NCBI GenBank assembly: GCA_016946835.1
Contig: JACVTC010000030.1
Coordinates: 833,501-897,500 of the forward strand
DNA length: 64,000 nucleotides
Reading direction: 5' to 3'
DNA from: Neocallimastix lanati (nom. inval.)
Taxonomy: Eukaryota > Neocallimastigomycota > Neocallimastigomycetes > Neocallimastigales > Neocallimastigaceae
Part shown: in pieces, positions 32,328-42,309 of the stretch
Layout of the letters: the number at the start of each line of letters is the position of its first letter
Numbering within the stretch: the first letter of the stretch is position 1
The notes under the pieces: generated by a model
Databases searched by the model: none
What the model was told of the DNA's origin: nothing
The model's input: only the letters and a program-made list of their open reading frames with translations
Translations under genes and position numbers: made by a program

Positions 32328-32345
32328 TGGTGGAGATATCGGGGA
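32328..32345 (+). other. LARD-F tRNA primer-binding site
   Basis: TGGTGGAGATATCGGGGA, 7 nt after the LTR, same as Ty3-B. Confidence 0.88.
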
Positions 32346-32560
32346 GTGTGAAAACATTGATGAATAGATAAGAAAAATAATAGAATATAATATAATATAA
32401 AATTAAATGATCATAATAATAATACAAAGAAATTATAAATTTAATTATAAAATTTTAGTAATAATTTAAGTAAAAAATAATATATATAAATTTAAAATTG
32501 AATTGTTAAAAATTGAATTATTTTAAAATGAATTCAATTTAATAATTATATTTTTTTTTA

Positions 32561-32789
32561 GTTAGGTGGTCGAAGAGTATTTCGAGCCTAACAAATAAAT
32601 TTTTAATTTTTAAATAAAATCCTTAGGTGGTCAGCCAGAGAGTGCTGAGCCTGAAGGTAAGTATAATAATTTTTTTTTAATCCTTAAGTGTCGGACAGAG
32701 AGTACCGAACTTGAAGGAATAAATAAATAAAAATTATTTAAAAACTTTCTTGGGTGTCGAAAAAGGATTTTCGAACTTGAAGAAAGTTA
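32561..32789 (+). ncRNA. Four tandem structured hairpins in the LARD-F leader
   Basis: Hairpins at 32561-32592, 32621-32657, 32682-32717 and about 32743-32789. All share one plan: outer stem, inner 3-bp stem (AGG/CCT, AAG/CTT, GGG/CTT), internal loop TGG or TG opposite G or A, a stem starting TC and ending GA (TCGAA/TTCGA, TCAGC/GCTGA, TCGG/CCGA, TCGAAAA/TTTTCGA), and a purine loop with GAG or GAGAG (AGGA in the last). Units 2-4 also share one bulged G on the 3' side. Stem sequences differ but pairing is kept, which is direct evidence for a selected RNA structure. Confidence 0.8.
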
Positions 32790-33864
32790 ACAATATATTG
32801 GTTTACTGTGGTAGTTCCAATATAATAAACATTGAATAATTTTAAAATTTTAATTTAAAATAATTTATATTTAGTTTATAATATAAAATTAATACTTAAA
32901 ATATTACAAATTTTGAAGAAATTATAGAAAAAAAAAATAATTTACAATATATTTTTAAGAAATAATAATATTTATTATATTATTTAGTGTTTATATAATT
33001 ACATTAATTGAAAATTTATTAGAACATAATAAATTTTATATTTTTTTTTATGATCAATAATTAGAATTCCAGTTGTGGAATTTAATAAATTATATAATTA
33101 CATTAAGCATTTTAAGAATTAAACAAAATATGAGAAGAACAAGTTCCAGATGTTATCTTAAACGAAGAATTATTAATGCAAAGCATAACTGAATTGAAAG
33201 ATAAAATAAGTGAATTAAAAAAGTGAATTAAAGAAAAATATTTTTGAAGAATATAATATTATTCAAATTATAGAAAAATAAAAAGAGAAAATTATTTTTG
33301 AAGAAGATAATTTTATTCAAATTACAAAAAAAAAGAAGAAAATATTAGTAAGAAAAATCCCTATAAAGATAACATAAATATTCTTAATTCAGGAAGAGAA
33401 CAATTCAATAATTGAAAAAGGAAAATATTAAAAAAGAAACAATTCTTCACAATCCAAGAAAATTAATAAATTAAATTGTGAAATTGAATCTTTGAAACTT
33501 GGTAAAAGTAGTAATTTAAAAAAATAATTAAAAATAAAAAAAAAATAATAATAAAAATAAATTAGTGATATTTTAAATGGAAATTTCAATTAGTTTCATA
33601 AATTGAATTATTAAAGTTTAAACATAATGTTAAAATCACTGATTTAGAGAATTCATTATAACCTTCAAAATATGTTATATAATAATTTTAAATTAATGGA
33701 ATAAGAAATTATTATATGAATAAATAAAAAAAAAAAAAAAAATTAAAAAGGATTAGTATCTAAATGAAAGAAGAAAAAGAAGTTTCAAAGTTCATTGTTG
33801 AAGTAACACGCGAAGATATAGAATCTAACAAAGAATATAACAAGAATTGAAAGAAAGAATATGA

Positions 33865-33915
<51 letters not shown>

Positions 33916-34110
33916 TTTTGGTACAATCCAAGTTGATCCTGAAATTTTTGGAACTTTTAAAAATTATTATGAAAAATTTTTAATATATGGTAATATATAA
34001 ATTAAATTATTTAATTTAAATATTTCAATTAATACATATATTAAAATATATTTTAAAATATACAAAAATTTTTAAATTTAAGAAATAATGATAATATTAT
34101 ATATATATAT

Positions 34111-34141
<31 letters not shown>

Positions 34142-34261
34142 ATTTTTATTTAGTTATATAGTTAATTAAAAAAAAAAAAAAAAAAAAAAAAAGTATTTAG
34201 TTAATAATATAAGAAAATTTGCCTTTGCTATAGTATAGCAAAAGTTTTAGCGGGGGCATCA
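32790..34261 (+). other. LARD-F interior, non-coding
   Basis: AT-rich with Glu/Lys-like purine tracts (33120-33560) that could be remains of a gag ORF, but no frame is open for long. A-runs lie at about 33867-33910, 34115-34137 and 34170-34192. A 9-bp hairpin TTTGCTATA/TATAGCAAA (34223-34241) stands just ahead of the PPT. Confidence 0.6.
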
Positions 34262-34788
34262 TGATAAAGAATAGAATAATAATGATATTTTTAATTAAAT
34301 TTTTAATAATTTATTATATAAAAATATATTATTATATTCTTTACTATTAATAATTTTCTTATATTCTATATTAATAATTTTTATATTAATTATATTTTAT
34401 TATTTTAAATATTAAATTTATGTAATTAATTAATTTATGTGATTGGTTTTAATAATGTAATTAAATAATATAAAATATGTATTATCCATATTATTTTATG
34501 AAGGGGGCCTTTCTGAGAAAAGAAATAGTAGAAATAGTAGTGATAATGAAATAGGAATAATAATTGAAAGGTTTTCCATATTGTTATTAAAATAAATATT
34601 AATATTAATAAAGTTATTTTTAACAATAAAATAATTATATAATTTATAAATAATAAATATTTTTAATAATAGTTCTTTGAAATAAATTTATAATGTGTAA
34701 TGATAAATTCTTTTAGTGTAATTTAATAGTTATTTAATTTATCTATTTATTTAATGTTCACACTCCTTTTCTAATATGAACCTCAACA
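34262..34788 (+). repeat. 3' LTR of LARD-F (527 bp)
   Basis: Copy of 31794-32320, preceded by PPT GCGGGGGCATCA and followed by the TTAT duplication. Confidence 0.95.
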
Positions 34789-34842
34789 TTATTTGTGTAA
34801 GAAATAATAATAATTTTTTAAATTTTAATTATTATTTCTTAT

Positions 34843-36318
34843 TGTGTCGAAATTACAACTGAATTAAATTTCAATTTCAATTAATTTCAATTAAAATTAT
34901 TAAAAACAAAATAATTAATAAAAATTTATAATTCATTAATTATTCTTTAAATTTTATTTATTTTATAATATTGTAAGTTATTTGATCATCTTAGGACCAG
35001 CTTAGGCCTACTGATTCTAATGATATCATATTAAACTTAAATATTATTAATAAATAAAATATTTATTAACATGAATCATTTGGTCATGTCATCCTTGATT
35101 CATAAATTAATGTTTATGTATTAATTTATGTTATATTGATTTAATTAATTATTAATTATTAATTACTATATTAAATATTTAAATTTAATATTATATTATA
35201 TATATTAGCTAATATATTAGATTAAAAAATATAATTTATTTATATTAAACATATTCTTATACTAAATATTATTATTATCAACTTTATATTATTATTATCA
35301 ATATTCTCAAACCTACAAAGTATAAAAAGAAAATTCAAATTTATCTTTTTGTCCTTTGTAAGGTTATAGTTAACCTATTATAATATAACTATATATTTTT
35401 ATTAATAAATAAAAATTTTTATCATATCAAACCAATTATTAGTTTTAATTAAGTGTTAAATTAACAAATTTAACTTTATAACTCTTTTATTTTAGTAATT
35501 TACTTATATCTATATAGTTATATTATATAGATATATCAACCTGATTCCTCGTTAAATTCAACCTGTTTACTTTTTAACATATTGTTGAAATTATAACTGA
35601 ATTGAAATCTCAATTTCAGTTATTTACATTTCAATAGTTAACAAATATTATTTATTTAATTATAAATAATATATATATTTAAATAATTAATAATTAATAT
35701 AAATTCTTATTTAATATTTAAGGAATTATCTTAGGCCTAATAATTCTGAGAATATTAGTAAATAAGATTTATATTAATAATTTCAATTATCTACATATGA
35801 CGTCACATGTATTTATTTATATTATGTTTATATATATGTTTACATCATATATATTAACTACTATTTTTAATTATTCAAATTAATTATATAATTATAAATT
35901 AAATTTATTTAGTTATATTAAATATTTTAAACATATCGATATTGTTATTATCTTAATATTTTATTAATATTCATATTACTATATTATTAATATCTTATAA
36001 TTAAATATTATTATTATGTAACTTACAAAGTATAAAAGAAAGATGTAAAAATCTATCTTTTATGTTCTTTGTAAGGTTATTGTACTTACAATAATTATAT
36101 ACTAATAATTCAATAAATAAATATTTTCATAAATCCTTCAAAGAAATTATTATTTAAAATATTCTTAGATATTAAGTGTTTAAATAACTTAACTATTTAT
36201 CTTATATTATTTTTATATTATTATTAATTAATTATTGTTGGATTATTAATATATAATTCAACATATTAACCTAGTAACGTTATTAATCATAAAACTATTT
36301 TATATCTTAATTTTAACA
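34843..36318 (+). mobile_element. F2: solo LTR (736 bp without its insert)
   Basis: Begins TG (34843-34844), is interrupted by F1, and resumes at 35585 with TTGAAATTATAACTG, ending TTTTAACA. Duplication CTTAT at 34838-34842 and 36319-36323. Has a TATA region inside a hairpin (ACAAAGTATAAAAGAAAG ... CTTTGTAAGG). Confidence 0.85.
34845..35579 (+). mobile_element. F1: solo LTR (735 bp) inserted 2 bp inside F2
   Basis: TGTCGAAATTACAACTG...CTTTTTAACA with duplication TATTG (34840-34844, 35580-35584). Same family as F2 by length, start and the TATA-hairpin, but clearly diverged. Confidence 0.88.
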
Positions 36319-36324
36319 CTTATT

Positions 36325-36984
36325 TGTCAAAGTTTTAAGATAATTTGGTCTTAACGATTAGGTCAAGATGCCAAATTATAGTAATTAATTAATAATTAAA
36401 TTTTATTCTTATTTAAAACATATTGGTATTAGTAAATTTTATAATTAAGTTTTTATCTAAAATATAAATTTTATTTAATCTTAATAATATTTTATTACAT
36501 TATTATTTTATATAATTATTACTATAATTTAAATTACAATAATCCTACAAAGGATTAATCAAAAGAATTTAAACATGTATTTATATAAAATAATTAATTA
36601 TTAAAATATTAATTATTAATATGAATATGTAAATAATATTAATATAAGTTTGATATTGATAATATAAAGTTAGATAATAATATAAATATTTAATATAAAT
36701 AAAATATAAGAATTAAATATTGCTAAATATTATAATTTATAATTAAAATATAATATGTAGAAATTAATTTAATATGACAATCACGTGTTTACATTATTTA
36801 ATATATATTAAATTCAATATGTTAATAATATTTAGTAATTAGTTTGCCTAGACTAATTCCTAAATATTTTAATAAAGTTAATTTAATAATAATTATTATA
36901 TTATTATTTTTTATTAATATTGAAATTCAAATAACTGAATTATCGAAATTGAAATTGAATTGAAATTCAGTTATTATCTTAACA
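36325..36984 (+). mobile_element. D1: solo LTR, family D (660 bp)
   Basis: TGTCAAAGTTTT...TTATCTTAACA with duplication TTATT (36320-36324, 36985-36989), overlapping the 3' duplication of F2. Related to 47230-47860. Ends in a long imperfect inverted repeat (ATAACTGAAT...ATTCAGTTAT). Confidence 0.92.
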
Positions 36985-38767
36985 TTATTATGTATTAATA
37001 TATTAAATACTTAATAATTAGAAATACATTATTTTTACATTATCATTATTTATTTTGTAAAATTGTACTATAACTATTACATGTAAATTTATTTAAAAAT
37101 TAGGAGTAGTTAACCAATTATTAGTTAAACTTAATAATTAAAAATTTTATTAATATTAGTTAATATTTATTCGTTATAATTATTATTTAAATGTTTAGAC
37201 ATAATCAAAAATTATTTAAAATTTTTCATAACAAAAAATTTTTTCTAAATTTGGACAAATTTTTTCAATTTTTAATTTTTAATTTTTTTTATTTATTATT
37301 TTGGACATTTAATTAAAATTATTTATTATAAAAATTAGAAAATCGATCTTTAAGGTTTTCCCGAATACTGATTGGTATCGGTTTTACTTAATGATCCGAT
37401 GATTAATATGTTTAGAATATTAATCGAAACTTATTTAGGTTTTTCTTCTAATCTTTTCCTAAATAAGAAATTTGTTAAGATTAGACAATATTTAATTTAA
37501 AATTTTGAAAAAGTATAAATAGAGACTCTTAAGTTCTTTTAGAAATTAAGAGTTATTATTATAAGAAAAATAATAATAACAATAAAATTTTACAAATTAA
37601 TAGCAATAAATTTATTCTTTTTTTAATCTTAAAATAAATTTTATTTATTATTTTTTTAAAAAAAAAAAAATAAATTAAATTTATTTAAATTTTCTTATAA
37701 TAAACTCGATTTATTTTAATAAAACAAATTTAAATTTCCCAATTTTAATTAATAACAATATTATTAAAATAAAATTGTGGATTAGAAATTGATATAAAAG
37801 AATTTTTATTTCAATTTCTAACAATTTGGTAAAGAATGAATTAATAACCTTTATTTTATTATTAATAATTCTTTACTAAATTGTACTTTCCTATATTCTT
37901 GATAACCTAAACTTAATAATAAAATTTAATTTATTTTGATATAAATTAATTTTAACTTGTAAATAATGTAAATAAATTTTAATTAATTATTTTATTGTTA
38001 TATTATTAAATATATGTATATTAAAATACAATTGTAAATATTAAAATTATACTTTTAAGATACTAAACTATTAAAACTATTAATTAAATATTATTATAAA
38101 AATTATTATAAAATTTTTAAAATTATTAATTAAATGTTATTCTAAAAATTATTATTAATTATTAATATTATAAAATTATTAAAATTATTAAATATTATTA
38201 TAAAAATTTATATATTATAACTATTAAATATTATTATAAAATTATTAAGATTATTAATTAAATTTATTATTAAAAATTATTATTAAAAATTTTTACTTAT
38301 TATAAAAATTATTATTTAAATATTATCAAATTTATTAATTAAATATTATAAAAATTTTATTTTATTTTGAAAATAATTACAAGTATTATTTAAAATAATT
38401 AAAGATTATTAAATTTATTATATTAATCTTTAAAAACAATTTATTTAACTTAAAAATATCAAAGAAAATAGTAAAAACTATTTTCTATATATTTATTTTA
38501 TAATTATTTTTAATTAAATTATATTTGAATATTATATTATTATATTTATAAAAATTAAAACAAAAATGAATTATTGATATAAAATTAATTCAATAATTCT
38601 ATAAAATTACTTAAATTATAAACAATTAATTATACTTTAAATTTATAAAAAAATATAAATATTGTAACAATTTCTTAAAAATTAAATATGTGTACTTTAA
38701 ATAATAAAATTTTATATTAATAAAAAAAATAAATAACTTTTAATAAAGAATTATATTTTTTTTATTT

Positions 38768-38859
38768 AAAATCAAAGCAGGGTAATACCCGTCCCCCCCT
38801 GCTTGATTTTAAATATCTAAGTGTCAACCCCGAGTCTACCATATTGATACGAGATATTT
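38768..38859. ncRNA. GC-rich double hairpin inside Y
   Basis: AAAATCAA-A-GCAGGG (38768-38782) pairs with CCCTGCTTGATTTT (38797-38810), 14 bp with one bulge, enclosing a small GGGTAATACCC hairpin and a C7 run. It is followed directly by AAATATCT (38811-38818) pairing with AGATATTT (38852-38859) around CAACCCCGAGTCTACC. Very unlike the surrounding AT-rich DNA. Function unknown. Confidence 0.5.
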
Positions 38860-39381
38860 AATAAGAATGTAAAGTGATATAATTATTATTTTAAATATTA
38901 TTGTAAATAATTTTATTATCAATATTTTCTAAATAAGTTAAAATTAATATTTAATAAGATATAATATTATAAAATTATTTTATTATTTAATTATTAATAT
39001 AAGTTTATTATAAAAATATATATAATATAATTAATTATGTAAAAGTACAAATTTTAAATAATAATAATATAGAGAATAATAAGATAAAAATTAGGAAGTT
39101 TTAATTATTAAAAAAAGTGTTGTGTTTTTATTTTTATTGAAATGTATTAATTGAGAATGAATAATAGTGAATAATTATTTTAATAAATAAATATAATAAA
39201 GTGAATAATTTTAATAAATAAACATAATAAAATGAACATTATATTCTAAAATAATAATTTGAGTGTATTATATAAATATATAATAATTATTATACTATTT
39301 CATAAATACGATATTTCTTGATTAATTCCCTCTTGCTTTTCCCATATTTTATGATACTTTTTAAATTAATTGTATCATTTT

Positions 39382-40085
39382 TGATCCGGAACTAGTTTAT
39401 TTACTTCAAATAAGCATACATAAAAATGATAAAAAAGAAAAAAATATAAAATATTTATAATAATGAAATTATTTAAAATTAAAATAGTTATAATAAAAAA
39501 AAATTTATTTATAATAAAATTATTTATAATAAGAATAATTATCTATAAATTGTTTTTAATAAAATAAATACAGAAATATTTAATTCTGTATAAAATTAAA
39601 TCGATTGACAATACTAACTATTATTTTTATTGTTTTCTCTAAAATAGATTATTATTTTCTGTATTCTTTTTACAATAATAAACTTTATGAGAATATAATA
39701 TTAATAATTTACAAGAATATTAAATTATATATTAATTGATAAATTAAAACATTATTAGAATAGATAGTTAAAATTTTAAATATAAATAAATCATTAATAA
39801 TTATACAACTATATTTTAAAATAGATACTTTAGAATAGGTTAATTTTAAAATATATTAATATTAAAATAACATTCATAATAGAATAATATAAATAAATGT
39901 ATATGTTAATGTTCAATTCAAGATTCATGTAAAAAACTATAAAAGGAAGAAATTTTCTTTCTTTTGAAAAGGACAACAATAAAATAAAATAAAAATTTAT
40001 AAAATACTTTTAAACTAATAAAAATTTATTTATAATATTTAATATTGTGTTTTTAAAATATTGTGTGTGATCTGTGCCCATATCA
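39382..40085 (+). repeat. 5' LTR of Ty3-E (704 bp)
   Basis: TGATCCGGAACTAG...GTGCCCATATCA. A TATAAAAGG box lies near 39945 in the LTR. Confidence 0.96.
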
Positions 40086-40090
40086 GAAAT

Positions 40091-40109
40091 TGGTGGAGAA
40101 TCCGGGCGC
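40091..40109 (+). other. Ty3-E tRNA primer-binding site
   Basis: TGGTGGAGAATCCGGGCGC, 5 nt after the LTR. The first 9 nt match Ty3-B and LARD-F; the rest implies a different tRNA or variant with acceptor 3' strand AUUCUCC. Confidence 0.88.
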
Positions 40110-40170
40110 ACACACAAAAATATGAAATAAACACATAAATTAATATTATAAATAATAGATTTTTTTATAT

Positions 40171-40355
40171 TTTGTTTCAGAGGAAACAAAGATTTTATTT
40201 TTTTTTTAAGAAGTTTCAGAGGAAACTTATTTTAAATTTACTTTTTTATTAAATCTTTCGTTTATATTTTTTATAAAAAAAAAAAAAAAAAAAAAATTTT
40301 TTTTATTAGTTTTCTCATAAAAATATTTTGTGTGGCATAAGATATTGTTACACAA
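40171..40355 (+). ncRNA. Hairpins with AGAG loops in the Ty3-E leader
   Basis: TTTGTTTC-AGAG-GAAACAAA (40171-40190) and AAGTTTC-AGAG-GAAACTT (40211-40228) have the same loop and different outer pairs. A third hairpin, TTGTGT...ACACAA (40328-40355), has a TAAGATAT loop. The position between PBS and gag matches the arrays of Ty3-B and LARD-F. Confidence 0.7.
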
Positions 40356-40670
40356 TCTTTATATTTTTAAATAATATTTTTATTAAAAAAAAAATAATAA
40401 TAAAATTTTTTATTTTTATATTATTAAATAATTATTTTTATATATATAAAAAAAAAAAAAAAAAAAAAAAATATTTTTTTTCAATTTTATATTATTAAAT
40501 AATTTTTTTTTCCAATTTTATATTATTAAATATTTTTTATAAAAAAATATATATATATTCAATTTTATATTATTAAATAACCTTTTTATAAAATATATAT
40601 ATATATATTTTTCTCAATTTTATATTATTAAATAACTTTTATTTATAAAAAAAAAAAAATTTATTTTAAG
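40356..40670 (+). other. Ty3-E leader before gag
   Basis: AT-rich; four repeats of an (A)TTTTATATTATTAAATAA motif (about 40420, 40488, 40518, 40562) and A-runs. No gene. Confidence 0.7.
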
Positions 40671-41918
40671 ATGAAAATCAGTGAAATTTCCCGTATGATT
40701 CCTAGATTAGGAAATCATGATAGGGATATAGAAAGTTGGGCCGAGGAGTTCCAAAGAATTATGGAACTTGCTAACATTGAGGAACCAAAAAGGATTTTCG
40801 CGTGGGCAAAAGAGTGCGTTCAGGGACGTCTTAAGGGTATACTCGAAGACCTTAAGACTATAGATGGTGATGATGTTACTTATCCCAATATTAACGAAAT
40901 GAAAACTGCTATTGAAGATTATCTGGAGGTTACCCAACAAGAAAAATGCTTTAATTTAAAGGCACTCAAAATAAGAAGAAACGAAACTATTAGGGATTTT
41001 AATTGGAGATATAATAACTTACATAATTCATTAAACCCTGAATCCCAGGAATTTATCACAATTAAAGATTATTGTAATTCTATATCAAGTAGACCTTTTG
41101 CCAGAACCCAAGTAATTACTGCTCAACCAGATACACTTGAAGAGGCACTCCAAATTGCTGAATTAGCCGAAAATGCAACTGAAGCACCAAACATTCCGAA
41201 TAACATAATAATGGCTCTGGGAAATGAAAATAATAGTTTTCAATACAATCCTTATTATATGCCCAATAGCTCTCCTTTTAATTTCTTACACAATAATCCT
41301 TATTATGACACTTTTGATAATAACATAAATCCCGTCCTTTATACTAATAATAAATCCTTCAATATTCCTAATAACAATGAAAATATGAATTATAGATATA
41401 ATAGAAAGTATAATAATTATTATAATACTTATTCTAATCTTTATAATAATAATGAATACAATAACCGATTTAATCACGGATTAAACAATAACAATTCTCA
41501 ATATGACCCTTATAACAATTATTATAATAATAATTTTAATAATTTTGACAGTTACTATAGGAACAATTTCAATAATAATTATTTGAAAAATGATAATAAT
41601 CTTAATAAAATTAATAACTTCAATAATACGAGATATAATAGTAATAGCAATAATAATATTAATAATGAAAGATTCCTCACAAACAATGTAAACAATGATA
41701 GGAATTTGAATAAACAAGCTAAAAATAATAATTATAATAATGTCAATAATAACAATTATATTAATAATAATAGTAAAACATTAAAATGTTTTAAATGCAA
41801 TCAATTCGGACATAAATTACAAGATTGTCCATATTCTTATCGTGAATTAGCCATAATGGAAGAAGAAGGAAAGCTTAGTATCAATAATATTAATAATAAC
41901 AATAAGCCTTTAAACTAA
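40671..41918 (+). CDS. Ty3-E Gag (capsid, Asn-rich linker, CCHC knuckle)
   Basis: 415 aa starting MKISEISR. Capsid-like helices run over about 1-175, including a KALKIRRNETIRDFNWRY motif equivalent to one in Ty3-B Gag. A long Asn/Tyr-rich low-complexity segment (about 190-370) and one zinc knuckle CFKCNQFGHKLQDC (about 373-386) follow. The UAA stop directly follows the slippery heptamer at 41909-41915. Confidence 0.94.
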   Translation: MKISEISRMIPRLGNHDRDIESWAEEFQRIMELANIEEPKRIFAWAKECVQGRLKGILEDLKTIDGDDVTYPNINEMKTAIEDYLEVTQQEKCFNLKALKIRRNETIRDFNWRYNNLHNSLNPESQEFITIKDYCNSISSRPFARTQVITAQPDTLEEALQIAELAENATEAPNIPNNIIMALGNENNSFQYNPYYMPNSSPFNFLHNNPYYDTFDNNINPVLYTNNKSFNIPNNNENMNYRYNRKYNNYYNTYSNLYNNNEYNNRFNHGLNNNNSQYDPYNNYYNNNFNNFDSYYRNNFNNNYLKNDNNLNKINNFNNTRYNSNSNNNINNERFLTNNVNNDRNLNKQAKNNNYNNVNNNNYINNNSKTLKCFKCNQFGHKLQDCPYSYRELAIMEEEGKLSINNINNNNKPLN

Positions 41919-41958
41919 TTAATGGGAGAAGGAATACTCCCAGAAATCAAACCTATTC
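41909..41958 (+). promoter_or_regulatory. -1 programmed ribosomal frameshift signal of Ty3-E
   Basis: T TTA AAC (41909-41915) immediately precedes the gag stop TAA. Spacer TAATTAA is 7 nt. Stem TGGGAG (41923-41928) / CTCCCA (41937-41942) has loop AAGGAATA. Loop GAATA can pair with TATTC (41954-41958), giving a pseudoknot. A -1 slip leads into the frame of the pol ORF at 42131. Confidence 0.9.
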
Positions 41959-42188
41959 ACATCAACCAATAATTCATACTATACAAGACCCTTCTGAACA
42001 GGAAATTGTTGCTGCGGCCATTAGAAAAACAAAAAATAAAATTGATAATACACCTTATCATCATAAAACGATTAAAGAAAACTTATTATCAAACCCGCAA
42101 CCTATTAAAATTCCTGCTAATAATAATACGATGGAAATGGAAATGGATAACGTTAATAATGATAATAATAATAATAAAAATAATAATG

Positions 42189-42226
<38 letters not shown>

Positions 42227-42263
42227 TATAATAAAAATAATAATAATTATAATAAAAATAATA

Positions 42264-42309
<46 letters not shown>

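Larger units (their letters stand above)
31794..34788 (+). mobile_element. LARD-F: non-coding LTR element of the Ty3-B/E clade
   Basis: Two 527-bp LTRs (31794-32320, 34262-34788), nearly identical, with the 4-bp duplication TTAT (31790-31793, 34789-34792). PBS TGGTGGAGATATCGGGGA equals that of Ty3-B, and the PPT GCGGGGGCATCA resembles those of B and E. The 1.9-kb interior has no gag or pol, only hairpins and purine-rich AT-rich DNA. It is presumably copied by proteins of a Ty3-B-like element. Confidence 0.9.
34796..37823 (+). mobile_element. X: solo LTR related to Ty3-A, with nested solo LTRs
   Basis: TGTAAGAAATAATAAT...TTTCTAACA flanked by the duplication ATTTG (34791-34795, 37824-37828). 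Ends and promoter region match the Ty3-A LTR: TATAAATA (37514-37521), a hairpin CTCTTAA/TTAAGAG, and the self-priming 12-mer AAGAGTTATTAT (37548-37559). It contains F2 (with F1) and D1. It was inserted 2 bp inside the start of Y. Confidence 0.85.
34794..39377 (+). mobile_element. Y: 1.55-kb LTR-like insert in the Ty3-D LTR, itself interrupted
   Basis: After removing the nested elements Y is TG (34794-34795) plus 37829-39377, starting TGGTAAAG and ending TTGTATCA. It interrupts a run of seven T in the Ty3-D LTR; the left flank is TTTTATT and the right TTTTT, consistent with a 5-bp duplication with one mutated base. No coding capacity. It may be a solo LTR or a small non-autonomous element. It begins with an inverted repeat (37826-37885) and has a GC-rich double hairpin at 38768-38859. 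Confidence 0.55.
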
